A model generated the notes under the pieces. It ran no database searches. It was not told where the DNA came from and worked only from the letters and a program-made list of their open reading frames with translations. DNA of 64,000 nucleotides from the NCBI RefSeq assembly GCF_001014615.2, contig NZ_LBCQ02000003.1, positions 434,001 to 498,000 of the forward strand, in the 5' to 3' direction. The translations under genes and the position numbers were made by a program. This DNA is from Aquamicrobium sp. LC103 (GTDB lineage: Bacteria > Pseudomonadota > Alphaproteobacteria > Rhizobiales > Rhizobiaceae). This document shows, piece after piece, positions 7,783 through 17,508 of this stretch (its first letter is position 1; every line of letters begins with the position of its first letter).

Positions 7783-7801
7783 GTGCGGATTCGCACTTTT
7801 T
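7783..7801 (+). terminator. Probable Rho-independent terminator of the arsR-like gene
   Basis: Five-base GC-rich stem GTGCG/CGCAC with a four-base loop, followed by five T bases, about 80 bases after the arsR-like stop and before carB. Stem is short, so strength is uncertain. Confidence 0.5.
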
Positions 7802-7817
7802 GGGGTTACATAGCCCC

Positions 7818-7838
7818 GCGCCTTACCCTATAAGGCGC
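7818..7838. other. Hairpin in the carB leader region
   Basis: Perfect eight-base inverted repeat GCGCCTTA/TAAGGCGC around a five-base loop, 90 bases before the carB start. There is no T run after it on the plus strand, so it is not a normal terminator. It could be a leader structure or protein-binding dyad for carB. Confidence 0.35.
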
Positions 7839-7928
7839 GCCTAGCCTGATAGTAGAATCTCCTTGCGCACAACCGGCCGGGTCCGCCCGTCCCGGTTTTC
7901 TGCGCAACGCGCCGAACGGACCATATCC

Positions 7929-10900
7929 ATGCCAAAACGCACCGACCTCAAGTCGATCCTGATCATCGGGGCCGGCCCCATCGTCATCGGCCAGGCTTGC
8001 GAGTTCGACTATTCCGGCACGCAGGCCTGCAAGGCGCTGAAGGAGGAAGGCTACCGCATCATCCTGGTCAATTCCAATCCGGCCACGATCATGACCGATC
8101 CGGAGCTGGCCGACGCGACCTATATCGAGCCGATCACGCCGGAAGTCGTCGCCAAGATCATCGCCAAGGAGCGCCCCGACGCGATCCTGCCGACCATGGG
8201 CGGCCAGACCGCGCTCAACACCGCGCTGTCGCTGCGCCGCATGGGCGTGCTCGACCGCTACAACGTCCAGATGATCGGCGCCAACGCCGAGGCCATCGAC
8301 ATGGCCGAGGACCGCGCCCTGTTCCGCGAGGCGATGGCCCGCATCGGGCTGGAGACGCCGCGCTCCATGCTCGCCAACGCCACCGAGGTCAAGGACGCCG
8401 ACCGCCGCCGCCACGAGGAGGAGCGCGCCAAGCTCAAGGCGACCTATTCCGGCCCCGACCTCGACGCCGCCCTCGACCAGCTCGAGACCGAATGGAACCT
8501 CGGCGAGGGCGACCGCAAGCAGCGCTACATGGCGCATGCCATGGCGATCGGCGCGCAGGCGCTCGACCATGTCGGCCTGCCGGCCATCATCCGCCCCTCC
8601 TTCACGCTCGGCGGCACCGGCGGCGGCATCGCCTACAACCGCGCCGAGTTCTTCGACATCGTCCAGTCGGGCCTCGACGCCTCCCCCACCACCGAGGTCC
8701 TCATCGAGGAGTCCGTGCTCGGCTGGAAGGAGTACGAGATGGAGGTCGTCCGCGACAAGGCGGACAATTGCATCATCATCTGCTCTATCGAGAACGTCGA
8801 TCCGATGGGCGTCCACACCGGCGATTCGATCACCGTCGCCCCGGCGCTGACCTTGACCGACAAGGAATACCAGATCATGCGCAACGCCTCGATCGCGGTG
8901 CTGCGCGAGATCGGGGTGGAGACCGGCGGCTCCAACGTCCAGTTCGCCGTCAATCCGGCCGACGGCCGCCTCGTCGTCATCGAGATGAACCCGCGCGTCT
9001 CGCGCTCCTCCGCCCTCGCCTCCAAGGCGACCGGCTTCCCGATCGCCAAGGTCGCGGCCAAGCTCGCCGTCGGCTACACGCTCGACGAGCTCGAGAACGA
9101 CATCACCGGCGGCGCCACGCCCGCCTCCTTCGAACCCTCGATCGACTATGTCGTCACCAAGATCCCGCGCTTCGCCTTCGAGAAGTTCCCCGGCGCCGAG
9201 CCGGTGCTGACGACGGCGATGAAGTCGGTCGGCGAGGTGATGGCGATCGGCCGCACCTTCCAGGAATCGCTGCAGAAGGCGCTGCGCGGGCTGGAGACGG
9301 GCCTTACGGGATTGGACGAGATCGAGATCCCCGGCATCGGAACCGGCGACGACAAGAACGCCATCCGCGCCGCGCTCGGCACGCCGACGCCCGACCGGCT
9401 GCGCATGGTCGCCCAGGCGATCCGCATGGGCACCTCGCTCGAGGCCGTCCACGACATGTGCAAGATCGACCCGTGGTTCCTCGAGCAGATCGCCGGCATC
9501 CTGCGCCTGGAGGACCGCGTCCGCGAGCACGGCCTGCCTGACGACGCCGAAAACCTGCGCATGCTGAAGGCTTGCGGCTTTTCCGACGCCCGCCTCGCCT
9601 CGCTGACGAAGACCGACGCGGAAGCGGTCCAGAAGCAGCGCGCGAAGCTCGGCGTCCACCCGGTCTACAAGCGCATCGACACCTGCGCGGCCGAGTTCGC
9701 CTCGCCGACCGCCTACATGTACTCGACCTACGAGGTGCCCTTCGCGGGCGCGCCGGCCGACGAAGCCAGGGTCTCGGATCGCAAGAAGGTCGTCATCCTC
9801 GGCGGCGGCCCCAACCGCATCGGCCAGGGCATCGAATTCGACTATTGCTGCTGCCACGCCTGCTTCGCGCTCGCCGACGCCGGCTACGAATCGATCATGA
9901 TCAACTGCAACCCGGAGACGGTCTCCACCGACTACGACACCTCCGACCGGCTCTATTTCGAGCCGCTCACGGCGGAGGACGTGCTGGAGATCCTGCGCGC
10001 CGAGCAGGCGTCCGGCGAGCTCCACGGCGTCATCGTCCAGTTCGGCGGCCAGACCCCGCTCAAGCTCGCGGAAGCGCTGGAGAAGGCCGGCATCCCGATC
10101 CTCGGCACCTCGCCCGACATGATCGACCTGGCCGAGGACCGCGACCGCTTCCAGAAACTCCTGACGAAGCTCGACCTCAAGCAGCCGAAGAACGGCATCG
10201 CCTGGTCGGTCGAGCAGGCGCGCACCGTCGCCTCCGAGCTCGGCTTCCCGCTGGTCGTGCGCCCGTCCTACGTGCTCGGCGGCCGCGCCATGCAGATCAT
10301 CCACGACGAGACGATGCTGCAGACCTATCTGCTCGACACCGTGCCCGGCCTGGTGCCGGAGGACATCAAGCAGAAATACCCCAACGACAAGACCGGCCAG
10401 ATCAACACGCTGCTCGGCAAGAACCCGCTGCTCTTCGACACCTATCTGTCGGAGGCCACCGAGGTCGACGTCGACTGCCTCTGCGACGGCGAGACGACCT
10501 ATGTCTCCGGCATCATGGAGCATATCGAGGAGGCCGGCATCCATTCGGGCGACAGTGCCTGCTCGCTGCCGGTGCACTCGCTGACCGCCGGGACCGTCGA
10601 CGAGCTCGAGCGCCAGACCGCCGCGCTCGCCAGGGCGCTCGAGGTCGGCGGCCTGATGAACGTGCAATACGCCATCAAGGACGGCGAGATCTTCGTGCTC
10701 GAGGTCAACCCGCGCGCCTCGCGCACCGTGCCCTTCGTCGCCAAGACCGTCGGCCGGCCGATCGCCAAGATCGCCGCCCGCATCATGGCCGGCGAGACGC
10801 TCGACGCCGCCTTCGCCCATTACGGCGACAAGCCCGACACGCGCGACCTCGGCCACATTGCGGTCAAGGAAGCCGTCTTCCCCTTCGCCCGCTTCCCCGG

Positions 10901-11411
10901 CGTCGACACGCTGCTCGGCCCCGAGATGCGTTCCACCGGCGAGGTCATGGGGCTGGACCACGACTATGCGCTCGCCTTCGCCAAGAGCCAGCTCGGCGCC
11001 GGCGTCGACCTGCCGCGCTCGGGCACGCTGTTCGTCTCGGTGCGCGACGAGGACAAGCCGAAGATCCTGCCGGCCGTGAAACGCCTCGCCGGCCTCGGCT
11101 TCCGCGTGCTCGCCACCGGCGGCACCCAGCGCTTCCTCGCCGAGAACGGCGTGGCCGCGGAGAAGATCAACAAGGTGCTCGAAGGCCGCCCCCACATCGA
11201 GGACGCGATCCGCAACCGCCAGGTCCAGATCGTCTTCAACACCACCGACGGCCAGAAGGCGGTATCAGACTCCAAGTCGCTCCGCCGCGCCACCCTGATG
11301 CAGAAGGTGCCCTACTACACCACCATGGCCGGCGCCGGCGCCGTCGCCGAAGCCATCGCCGCGCTCAAGGCGGGAAGCCTGGAGGTCAGGCCGCTGCAGG
11401 ATTATTTTTGA
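7929..11411 (+). CDS. carB: Carbamoyl-phosphate synthase large subunit
   Basis: 1160 residues, a little longer than the usual 1070-1100. It makes carbamoyl phosphate from bicarbonate, ATP and ammonia (from glutamine via CarA) for pyrimidines and arginine. The two homologous ATP-grasp halves are clear: the first opens [11 protein letters not shown] near residue 15, the second with [10 protein letters not shown] near 624; both contain E-V-N/M-N-P-R metal-binding segments. A methylglyoxal-synthase-like allosteric domain follows from about residue 1030 to the end. The insert around residues 155-190, rich in Arg, Lys and Glu, explains the extra length. carA is not adjacent; arsR-like precedes it. 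Confidence 0.98.
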   Translation: MPKRTDLKSILIIGAGPIVIGQACEFDYSGTQACKALKEEGYRIILVNSNPATIMTDPELADATYIEPITPEVVAKIIAKERPDAILPTMGGQTALNTALSLRRMGVLDRYNVQMIGANAEAIDMAEDRALFREAMARIGLETPRSMLANATEVKDADRRRHEEERAKLKATYSGPDLDAALDQLETEWNLGEGDRKQRYMAHAMAIGAQALDHVGLPAIIRPSFTLGGTGGGIAYNRAEFFDIVQSGLDASPTTEVLIEESVLGWKEYEMEVVRDKADNCIIICSIENVDPMGVHTGDSITVAPALTLTDKEYQIMRNASIAVLREIGVETGGSNVQFAVNPADGRLVVIEMNPRVSRSSALASKATGFPIAKVAAKLAVGYTLDELENDITGGATPASFEPSIDYVVTKIPRFAFEKFPGAEPVLTTAMKSVGEVMAIGRTFQESLQKALRGLETGLTGLDEIEIPGIGTGDDKNAIRAALGTPTPDRLRMVAQAIRMGTSLEAVHDMCKIDPWFLEQIAGILRLEDRVREHGLPDDAENLRMLKACGFSDARLASLTKTDAEAVQKQRAKLGVHPVYKRIDTCAAEFASPTAYMYSTYEVPFAGAPADEARVSDRKKVVILGGGPNRIGQGIEFDYCCCHACFALADAGYESIMINCNPETVSTDYDTSDRLYFEPLTAEDVLEILRAEQASGELHGVIVQFGGQTPLKLAEALEKAGIPILGTSPDMIDLAEDRDRFQKLLTKLDLKQPKNGIAWSVEQARTVASELGFPLVVRPSYVLGGRAMQIIHDETMLQTYLLDTVPGLVPEDIKQKYPNDKTGQINTLLGKNPLLFDTYLSEATEVDVDCLCDGETTYVSGIMEHIEEAGIHSGDSACSLPVHSLTAGTVDELERQTAALARALEVGGLMNVQYAIKDGEIFVLEVNPRASRTVPFVAKTVGRPIAKIAARIMAGETLDAAFAHYGDKPDTRDLGHIAVKEAVFPFARFPGVDTLLGPEMRSTGEVMGLDHDYALAFAKSQLGAGVDLPRSGTLFVSVRDEDKPKILPAVKRLAGLGFRVLATGGTQRFLAENGVAAEKINKVLEGRPHIEDAIRNRQVQIVFNTTDGQKAVSDSKSLRRATLMQKVPYYTTMAGAGAVAEAIAALKAGSLEVRPLQDYF

Positions 11412-11420
11412 GGGGGCAAC

Positions 11421-11456
11421 TGCCGGTCTCCCCCCGCGAGGGGGAGAAGACCGGCA
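11421..11456. repeat. Palindromic hairpin element after carB
   Basis: Inverted repeat TGCCGGTCT ... AGACCGGCA with a CCCCC/GGGGG inner stem, ten bases after the carB stop. The core (tctccccc...gggggaga) resembles the other dispersed C/G-rich repeats in the window. It may serve as a 3' end for carB mRNA, but no T run follows. Confidence 0.55.
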
Positions 11457-11562
11457 GGACAGAGGCGCGCGCTGTCCCGCTAGGCTAGAGGCTCTTCTCC
11501 TGCGAAACATGGAGGGGGTGGTTCAGTGACAGTCTCTCCGATCCCCCGCTTTCACGGCCCGT

Positions 11563-12333
11563 TCATCCCACCACCACCGCCTCTTTCCTCTTCGCCCGCT
11601 CGATCTTCCCTTGCGCCTTCTTGATCCGGGTCGCGGCTTCCTTCGCCTTGTCCCCCTCGATCGCCTCACGCTTGATCACCTCGTCCGCGATCAGCGCCCG
11701 AAGGTTTTCGGCCGCAACCTTGAGGTCGGGAAACAGGCGCCGCAGTTCGCGCCGTACCACGGCGACGACGGGCTCGGAACAGACGATCGAGGCGACGGTG
11801 AATTTGTTGAACAATTGCGCCTGCTGGTGGAAGGCGTCCATCGCGTCGGTTGCAAGGCCCTCCTTGGCGAACAGGAACATCTGTCTCAGATGATCCTCGT
11901 TCCTCGGAGCGATTTCGGAAAGCACGAAACGGCAGACTTCCTCATGGCTGATCTGGTGGGCGACATAGATGCGGATCAGCCGCCATTCGACGGCATTCGT
12001 CAGGATCACCCAATGGATGCCCTGATGTGCGCCGTAGTCGATCACCTGCTTCAGATGGTTGTCGGCAAGACTGCTTCCGGCGGACTTCACTTCGATGAGC
12101 AGGCGTAACTTGCCGCCGATCTTGATCGCGAGATCACAGTAAGTGGATTTTATCTGATGTTCCGAGGTCAGTTCCTCGTATTTGTCGTAACCGAAAACGT
12201 CTTCCAGTATATCCTTGACAACCGTTACCGTATCGGCTTCCGCAACGTCCGCTTTCTGCTGCGCAGTCGCGACACGCTGGTACTTCTTCAGATTAGCGCC
12301 GACACGATCGACGAACTTCTTCGGCAATTTCAT
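11563..12333 (-). CDS. Stand-alone HsdR N-terminal-type PD-(D/E)XK protein
   Basis: 256 residues. The N-terminal half looks like the nuclease domain of type I restriction HsdR subunits: E-D-V-F-G-Y near residue 42, C-D-L-A-I near 63 and L-L-I-E-V-K-S near 76 give the D...(D/E)-X-K catalytic set. Instead of helicase domains, residues 130-256 form a helical, Lys/Arg/Glu-rich C-terminus ending in a basic run (A-K-R-K-E-A). No hsdM, hsdS or other defence gene is next to it, and it is flanked by carB and a repeat-rich gene-free stretch. A lone DNase or defence remnant is possible; biochemical role unknown. Start at 12333 follows a G-rich ribosome site. Confidence 0.75.
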   Translation of the reverse strand: MKLPKKFVDRVGANLKKYQRVATAQQKADVAEADTVTVVKDILEDVFGYDKYEELTSEHQIKSTYCDLAIKIGGKLRLLIEVKSAGSSLADNHLKQVIDYGAHQGIHWVILTNAVEWRLIRIYVAHQISHEEVCRFVLSEIAPRNEDHLRQMFLFAKEGLATDAMDAFHQQAQLFNKFTVASIVCSEPVVAVVRRELRRLFPDLKVAAENLRALIADEVIKREAIEGDKAKEAATRIKKAQGKIERAKRKEAVVVG

Positions 12334-12483
12334 CAATTCCGCCCCCCTTTGTCCCCGCGCGATTTTGCGCAACCACGAGCGTGACGACAAGTGTTTTTTG
12401 TTCGTCCGGTTGTGCTTGCCCGGCAGACCCGGCATGGCCTGCGTTCTGAACCGTCCCGCCTTTGTCGCCGTTCCGGCATGGAT

Positions 12484-12502
12484 CCTCGGGTCGAGCCCGA
12501 GG
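12484..12502. repeat. Short dyad of a common Rhizobiales intergenic repeat
   Basis: CCTCGGG and CCCGAGG around five bases, inside the sequence context ATGGATCC...GATGACGA that I recognise as a frequent small repeat in Rhizobiales genomes. When translated it gives the often-seen false peptide D-P-R-V-E-P-E-D-D. Confidence 0.55.
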
Positions 12503-13034
12503 ATGACGAAGCGGAAAGGCTGCCGCCCTTTACGGCGACCGCAGGCGTTCCGCGCCGGCGAAGCGGGAAGACGACGCTAGACGAACCGTGCACAAATCCG
12601 CCCCCTCCTTCCGCCCAACCCCTTCATTTCCCTCGCATTCGCCTTTCGGCGTCCGCTTTTTCATCCACGCCCTTGCCGCCGCGTCTATCCTGCGTGCGCC
12701 CCTTCCATGGGAGCGCCGATCATGACGGTGGTTGCGTGGGAAGGGGACGGCGCCTCCGCCGCGGCCTCGTAAGCCGCGGCCGGGGAGGCCGCGTCCAGAG
12801 GTTCCTCCCCGGCGACTACGCGCCGGGTGTGCTGGAGCGAGCACGCAACCTTCGGCGTTTCGAGCGGGAACGGTCCCGCGGGGGCGCAGGAGGGCAGCGG
12901 AACGGGCGCGGACGCAAATCGCCGGGCGGACGGCCGGAAGGTCGCACGCAACTTTCAGATGAGCGACCCTCCGGCCGCCCGTCTCCCGACCTTACTCCCT
13001 CATCCCTCATCCTGAGCCCTGAGCCCTGAGCTCG

Positions 13035-13066
13035 TCGAAGGGTCGAAGGATCGAAGGTCGAAGGAT
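13035..13066. repeat. Short tandem TCGAAGG repeat
   Basis: Four copies of TCGAAGG start at 13035, 13043, 13051 and 13058, spaced by seven or eight bases. The units are too short and too close for CRISPR. It is a small tandem repeat inside the gene-free region. Confidence 0.7.
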
Positions 13067-13401
13067 CAATGGCCAGACCGGAAGCGGGGCGTGGCGGGGA
13101 CGGCGCGCGGCCGCGACGCCTCGCCATCCCTCGGCTTGAGTGCGCCCCCTCATCCGGCCGCTTCGCGGCCACCTTCTCCCAGAAGGGGAGAAGAGGCGCG
13201 CCCGCCTTGCTTCCTTCGGGAGGAATGGCCCGGCCTCGACGGTCTCCTCTCCCCCAAGGGGGGCCGAAGGACGGATCGGGACCCGTGGCTCTCCCCCGGC
13301 TGGTCGCCGGGCGAGGCGGAGGCGGAACAAAGGAGAACGCCCGGCTTCATGATCAAAGGACAATCGCCGTCAAAGGAGATCGCCGATGAAGGCTGGCTTC
13401 G

Positions 13402-13548
13402 CACCCCACCCCTTTACCCCTCCCCACAAGGGGGAGGAGAATCTCCGGCGGTTCCGCCAGGAACCCCGGCGGGGGCGACGCGCGGGCGCGGACATTGCGG
13501 CCGCCAAGTCCCCCTCCCCCTTGTGGGGAGGGGTCAGGAGTGGGGGTA
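13402..13548. repeat. Long palindromic intergenic repeat, copy B
   Basis: Second copy of the element at 6869-7078. Arms 13402-13440 and 13510-13548 are inverted copies of each other, sharing ACCCCTCCCCACAAGG and GGGGGAGG; the middle of about 70 bases differs from copy A. Each arm also folds on itself. The head-to-head arrangement with a variable middle is the same in both copies. Confidence 0.75.
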
Positions 13549-13589
13549 ACGCCGGATCAGAAAGGTGAACCCGATGCGTCAGTGGCCCC

Positions 13590-14450
13590 CTATTCGAACA
13601 CGCCCTTCGGCGTCTCGCCCTTCAGGAAAGGCTCGATCAGCCCATGAAGCAACTCGACCTGGCCGATGACGGCGGTGTGGGAAGTGGCGGGCAGCACGGC
13701 GAGCCGCGACCGCGGCAGCGGCTTGCCCATGTCGCCCATGCCGCCGCCGCCGAGCAGGCGGAACATCGAGACCGCGTGCTCCAGCGTGTTGACGTCGGCG
13801 TCGCCGGAGATGATCAGCACCGGCGTCTCGAGCTTGCTTACGTCCTCCTCCCAGGCCATCGGCTCCTTCTCGAGCTGGATCAGCTTTTCGACCAGCGCCG
13901 GAAAGCCGTCCGGGTCGGCGGCGAGCTTCTTGTAGTCCTCGGCGAAGGGCATCTCGACGAACATCTCCACCGTCATCTGCGGAATGAAGGCGGTGAATTC
14001 CGGCTGCCAGCCGCCGGCGTCGTAGGCGACGGAGGCGGCCACCAGCTTCTCGACCTTGTCCGGATGGCGGATCGCGAGCTGCAGCCCGGCCGCCGCGCCC
14101 ATCGAATAGCCGAACACGTCGGCCTTCTCGAGGCCGACCGCGTCCATGAAGGCGGCGACGTCGTCGGCGAGGTTCGGATAGGTGATCGGCCGGTCGATGT
14201 CGGTGGTGCGGCCGTGGCCCTGGAATTCGAGCGCGTAGACCTTGCGCGTCTCGGCGAGCCTCGGGATGATCTCGCCCATCGAGGGAATGTTCATGTAGGC
14301 GCCGTGCAGCACGACCAGCGGCGCGCCCTCGCCGGAGACCTCGTAATACATCTCCATGCCGTTGACCTCGACGCGGTCGCCCACGGGCTCGGCCCGTGCA
14401 AGGGTGGTGCCGGCCGTCAGAAGGGCGGCGATGAGAGCGGTTCTGAGCAT
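13590..14450 (-). CDS. Exported alpha/beta hydrolase
   Basis: 286 residues. An N-terminal signal peptide (M-L-R-T-A-L-I-A-A-L-L ... A-R-A, cleavage near residue 20) directs it to the periplasm. The hydrolase core has the oxyanion H-G-A near residue 48, the nucleophile elbow G-Y-S-M-G-A near 117, an acid in S-G-D-A-D near 218 and the histidine in T-S-H-T near 260. Such enzymes cleave esters, lactones or epoxides; substrate unknown. I start at 14450 because GGAG is eight bases away; the ATG at 14456 is too close to it. Confidence 0.88.
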   Translation of the reverse strand: MLRTALIAALLTAGTTLARAEPVGDRVEVNGMEMYYEVSGEGAPLVVLHGAYMNIPSMGEIIPRLAETRKVYALEFQGHGRTTDIDRPITYPNLADDVAAFMDAVGLEKADVFGYSMGAAAGLQLAIRHPDKVEKLVAASVAYDAGGWQPEFTAFIPQMTVEMFVEMPFAEDYKKLAADPDGFPALVEKLIQLEKEPMAWEEDVSKLETPVLIISGDADVNTLEHAVSMFRLLGGGGMGDMGKPLPRSRLAVLPATSHTAVIGQVELLHGLIEPFLKGETPKGVFE

Positions 14451-14869
14451 TTCCATTTCTCCTTGTGTCCGGATCCGGCCGCGCCGGTTCTGACGACAAG
14501 ACGAACGGCCAACGTCCGTTTCGACATGGCCACGGCGAAATTTTTCGCGCCACCGCGGCGGCCGATGCACCGACGCGAAGCATGTTCTCCCTCCGGCGCG
14601 GACCCTGCGACGCATTGCCGCGGATCGGCCGGGGTCAAGCCACGCGCTTCTTCCGGGCGCTGCGGATCGCAAGTATTTTTCCGGTTGAAATCATCGGTGA
14701 ACTGCTTTCGTCGCGCGAAAGCCCGCCCCTTCCGGCGATCTGAAAGCAAGGCGTGCCGACGCGCCGGAAATACCCCCATTGCGTGTGGCGAAAAAACAGG
14801 CTTTTCTGAAGTTCAATCTCGCGGCCAACGATGCCGACGAGGATAACCAAAGATAATGGGGGACTATTC
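14451..14869. other. Divergent intergenic region of hydrolase and peptide-transporter operon
   Basis: About 420 bases that must hold the promoters of the leftward hydrolase gene and the rightward transporter operon. I see no strong palindrome or textbook -35/-10 pair, and no small gene with convincing features. Confidence 0.4.
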
Positions 14870-16450
14870 ATGCATTCCACTCTCGCCCGAATTGCGTCCG
14901 CGCTCCTCGTCTCGACCGCGCTTGCCGGCGCCGCCCATGCCGAGACCGTGCGCTGGGCGCGCGCGTCCGACGCGCTGACGCTCGATCCGCATTCGCAGAA
15001 CCAGGGCGTCACCCACAATTTCAACCACCACATCTACGAGACGCTGCTCGACCGCGACACCGACGGCAATCTGCAGCCGCGGCTCGCCACCGAATGGTCG
15101 GTCAAGGCCGACGATCCCACCGTCTGGGTGTTCAAGCTGCGCGAGGGCGTGAAATTCCACGACGGCGCCGACTTCACCGCCGAGGACGTGGTGTTCTCGC
15201 TCGACCGCGCCCGCTCCGAAGGCTCCAACATGAAGCAGCTTCATGCGGAGGTGAAGGAAGTCGTGGCGATCGACGACCACACGGTCGAGGTCCGCATGGT
15301 GGGCCCCTCGCCGCTCTATCCGAACAACATCACCAACACCTTCATCATGGACAAGGGCTGGTCGGAAGCCAACAACGTGGTCGAGGTGCAGGACTTCGCC
15401 GCCGGCGAGACCAACCACGCCGTCCTCAACACCAACGGCACCGGCCCCTACAGGCTGCAGTCGCGCGAGGTCGACGTGCGCTCGGTGCTGGCGGCGTTCC
15501 AGGACCACTGGGCGGAGACGAAGCCGGCCGTCACCGAAATCGTCTACCTGCCGATCGCCGACAACGCGACCCGCATCGCCGCCCTGCTTTCGGGCGACGT
15601 CGATATCGTCCAGGACGTGCCGGTCCAGGACATCGAGCGGCTGTCCTCGACGGCGGGCTTCAAGGTCGAGACCGGGCCGGAAAACCGCATCATCTATTTC
15701 GGCTACCGCTTCGGCGAGGAGCCGCTGAAATCGTCCAACATTAAGGACTCCAACCCCTTCAACAATCCGCTGGTGCTCGAGGCGATGCATCTCGTGCTCG
15801 ACCGCGACGCCATCAAGCGCGTGGTCATGCGCGGCCAGTCGGTTCCGGCCGGCGTCGCCACCCCGCCCTTCGTCAACGGCTGGACGGCCGAGCTCGACGC
15901 CTATCCGGCGCCGAATGTCGAGCGCGCCAAGGAACTGCTGGCCGAGGCCGGCTATCCGGACGGCTTCACCGTCACGCTCGACACGCCCAACAACCGCTAC
16001 GTCAACGACGAGGCGGTCTCGACCGCCTATGTCGGCATGCTGGGCCAGATCGGCATCAAGGTCACGCTGGCTTCGCGCCCGGTGGCCGAGCATTCGCCGA
16101 TCATCCTCGCCAACCAGAGCGATTTCTACTTGCTCGGCTGGGGTGTGCCGACCTTCGATTCGGCCTACATCTTCAACGATCTGGTCCATTCCAAGACCGA
16201 CAAGCACGGCACCTACAATGTCGGCCTCTACACGAACCCCGAGCTCGACGCCAAGATCGTCTCGCTCGGCACCGAGACCGATCTCGACAAGCGCAACGCC
16301 ACGATCGCCGAAATCTGGAAGACCGTGCAGGAGGACCGCGTCCTGCTGCCCGTCCACAATCAGGTCCTCGCCTACGCGATGAAGGACAACATCACGCTGG
16401 CCGTCCATCCGGAAAACCAGCCGCTGATGACCGACGTGGCCTTCGACTGA
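14870..16450 (+). CDS. ABC transporter substrate-binding protein, peptide/opine family 5
   Basis: 526 residues with a signal peptide of about 24 residues ending A-A-H-A, so periplasmic. The SBP family 5 pattern is clear: R-W-A-R-A-S-D-A-L-T-L-D-P-H-S near the mature start, L-A-T-E-W near 75, and F-K-L-R-E-G-V-K-F-H-D-G near 91. It binds di-/oligopeptides, opines or similar solutes and hands them to the permeases encoded next. GGGGGA eight bases before 14870 supports the start. A perfect 14-bp stem-loop follows the gene, and may keep its mRNA level above that of the permeases. Confidence 0.93.
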   Translation: MHSTLARIASALLVSTALAGAAHAETVRWARASDALTLDPHSQNQGVTHNFNHHIYETLLDRDTDGNLQPRLATEWSVKADDPTVWVFKLREGVKFHDGADFTAEDVVFSLDRARSEGSNMKQLHAEVKEVVAIDDHTVEVRMVGPSPLYPNNITNTFIMDKGWSEANNVVEVQDFAAGETNHAVLNTNGTGPYRLQSREVDVRSVLAAFQDHWAETKPAVTEIVYLPIADNATRIAALLSGDVDIVQDVPVQDIERLSSTAGFKVETGPENRIIYFGYRFGEEPLKSSNIKDSNPFNNPLVLEAMHLVLDRDAIKRVVMRGQSVPAGVATPPFVNGWTAELDAYPAPNVERAKELLAEAGYPDGFTVTLDTPNNRYVNDEAVSTAYVGMLGQIGIKVTLASRPVAEHSPIILANQSDFYLLGWGVPTFDSAYIFNDLVHSKTDKHGTYNVGLYTNPELDAKIVSLGTETDLDKRNATIAEIWKTVQEDRVLLPVHNQVLAYAMKDNITLAVHPENQPLMTDVAFD

Positions 16451-16467
16451 CCTGATCGCGCAGCTCG

Positions 16468-16504
16468 ACCGCCGCGCCGGAGCATCCCGTTCCGGCGCGG
16501 CGGT
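16468..16504 (+). other. Stem-loop between binding-protein and permease genes
   Basis: Perfect 14-base inverted repeat, ACCGCCGCGCCGGA at 16468-16481 and its complement at 16491-16504, with a nine-base loop and no T run. In binding-protein operons such loops typically protect the upstream mRNA or cause partial termination, so that the binding protein is made in excess. Confidence 0.65.
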
Positions 16505-16524
16505 TCATATTGGGAGATAGGGTC

Positions 16525-17505
16525 ATGCTGACCTTCATCCTGCGGCGCCTCCTGCAGTCGATCGTCGTCATGCTGGTCGTCGCCTTCGTCGCCTTTCTCA
16601 TCTTTCGCTTCGTCGGCGATCCGGTCTCCTCGATGCTCGGCCAGGATTCGACCATGGCCGACCATGAGCAGTTGCGCGAGCGGCTCGGCCTCAACGATCC
16701 GTTCTACCTGCAGTTCTTCCGGTTCGTCGCCAACGCGCTTCAGGGCGAGTTCGGCATTTCCTACCGCCTGCAGCAGCCGGTGACCCAGCTCATCCTGGAA
16801 CGCCTGCCGGCCACCATCGAGCTCGCCTTCGCTTCGGCGACGATCGCGCTGGTCTTCGGCATCGTGCTCGGCATCTATACCGCGCTGCGCCCCCGCAGCC
16901 TCGAGACGGCCGTCGTCATGACCGTCTCGCTCGTCGGCGTGTCGCTGCCGACCTTCCTTATCGGCATCGGCCTGATCTACGTGTTCGCGGTCGAGCTGAA
17001 GATGCTGCCGTCCTTCGGCCGCGGCGAGGTCGTCAATCTCGGCTGGTGGCGCACCGGGCTGCTCACCCAGTCCGGCCTGCGCTCGCTGATCCTGCCGGCG
17101 ATCACGCTCTCGCTCTTCCAGTTGACGCTGATCATGCGCCTGGTGCGTGCGGAAATGCTGGAGGTGCTGCGCACGGACTATATCCGCTTCGCCAGGGCGC
17201 GCGGGCTTTCCAAGCGCGCCATCAATTTCGGCCACGCGCTGCGCAACACCCTCGTCCCGGTGATCACCATCGCGGGATTGCAGCTCGGCTCGGTCATCGC
17301 CTTCGCGATCATCACAGAGACGGTGTTCCAGTGGCCGGGCGTCGGCTCGCTTTTCGTCAATTCCGTGCAGGTCGTCGACGTGCCGGTGATGGCCGCCTAC
17401 CTCGTCTTCGTCGCCCTCGTCTTCGTGGTGATCAACCTCATCGTCGACATCCTTTATTTCCTCGTCGATCCGCGCCTGCGCGACGGCGCCAAGAGCGGGA
17501 GATAG
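16525..17505 (+). CDS. ABC transporter permease, DppB family
   Basis: 326 residues, about six membrane spans, with the DppB N-terminus M-L-T-F-I-L-R-R-L-L-Q and the conserved G-x-D-P/L-G-L-N-D-P-F block near residue 55. The EAA-like loop R-A-R-G-L-S-K near residue 228 is the contact for the ATPase. It forms half the inner-membrane channel of the peptide-type importer. The start is the ATG at 16525 after GGGAG; the next gene begins four bases after the stop, so translation is probably coupled. Confidence 0.92.
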   Translation: MLTFILRRLLQSIVVMLVVAFVAFLIFRFVGDPVSSMLGQDSTMADHEQLRERLGLNDPFYLQFFRFVANALQGEFGISYRLQQPVTQLILERLPATIELAFASATIALVFGIVLGIYTALRPRSLETAVVMTVSLVGVSLPTFLIGIGLIYVFAVELKMLPSFGRGEVVNLGWWRTGLLTQSGLRSLILPAITLSLFQLTLIMRLVRAEMLEVLRTDYIRFARARGLSKRAINFGHALRNTLVPVITIAGLQLGSVIAFAIITETVFQWPGVGSLFVNSVQVVDVPVMAAYLVFVALVFVVINLIVDILYFLVDPRLRDGAKSGR

Positions 17506-17508
17506 CCC

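Larger units (their letters stand above)
12334..13589. other. 1.25-kb gene-free, repeat-rich region
   Basis: No ORF here has family resemblance, a good ribosome site or alphaproteobacterial codon pattern; the long frames translate repeats (for example D-P-R-V-E-P-E-D-D). It holds a short dyad (12484-12502), a run of TCGAAGG units (13035-13066), several C/G-rich palindromic fragments such as the dyad around 13168-13186, and a full palindromic element (13402-13548). It looks like a landing zone for small intergenic repeats between the nuclease-like gene and the hydrolase gene. Confidence 0.6.

Noticed and set aside
7818-7838. Riboswitch or attenuator for carB
   Set aside because: Only a single hairpin with no alternative pairing, leader peptide or T run; left as an unexplained hairpin.
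7806-11195. Very long minus-strand frame of 1129 codons opposite carB
   Set aside because: It is the mirror of carB codon bias in high-GC DNA: low-complexity, Asp/Gly/Leu/Arg-rich, no family match, no ribosome site. carB itself is certain.
12391-13029. 212-codon frame in the gene-free region
   Set aside because: It translates intergenic repeats (contains D-P-R-V-E-P-E-D-D) and is Pro/Arg-rich without homology.
13035-13066. Tandem TCGAAGG units as a CRISPR-like array
   Set aside because: Units are 7 bases with 0-1 base spacers; not CRISPR.
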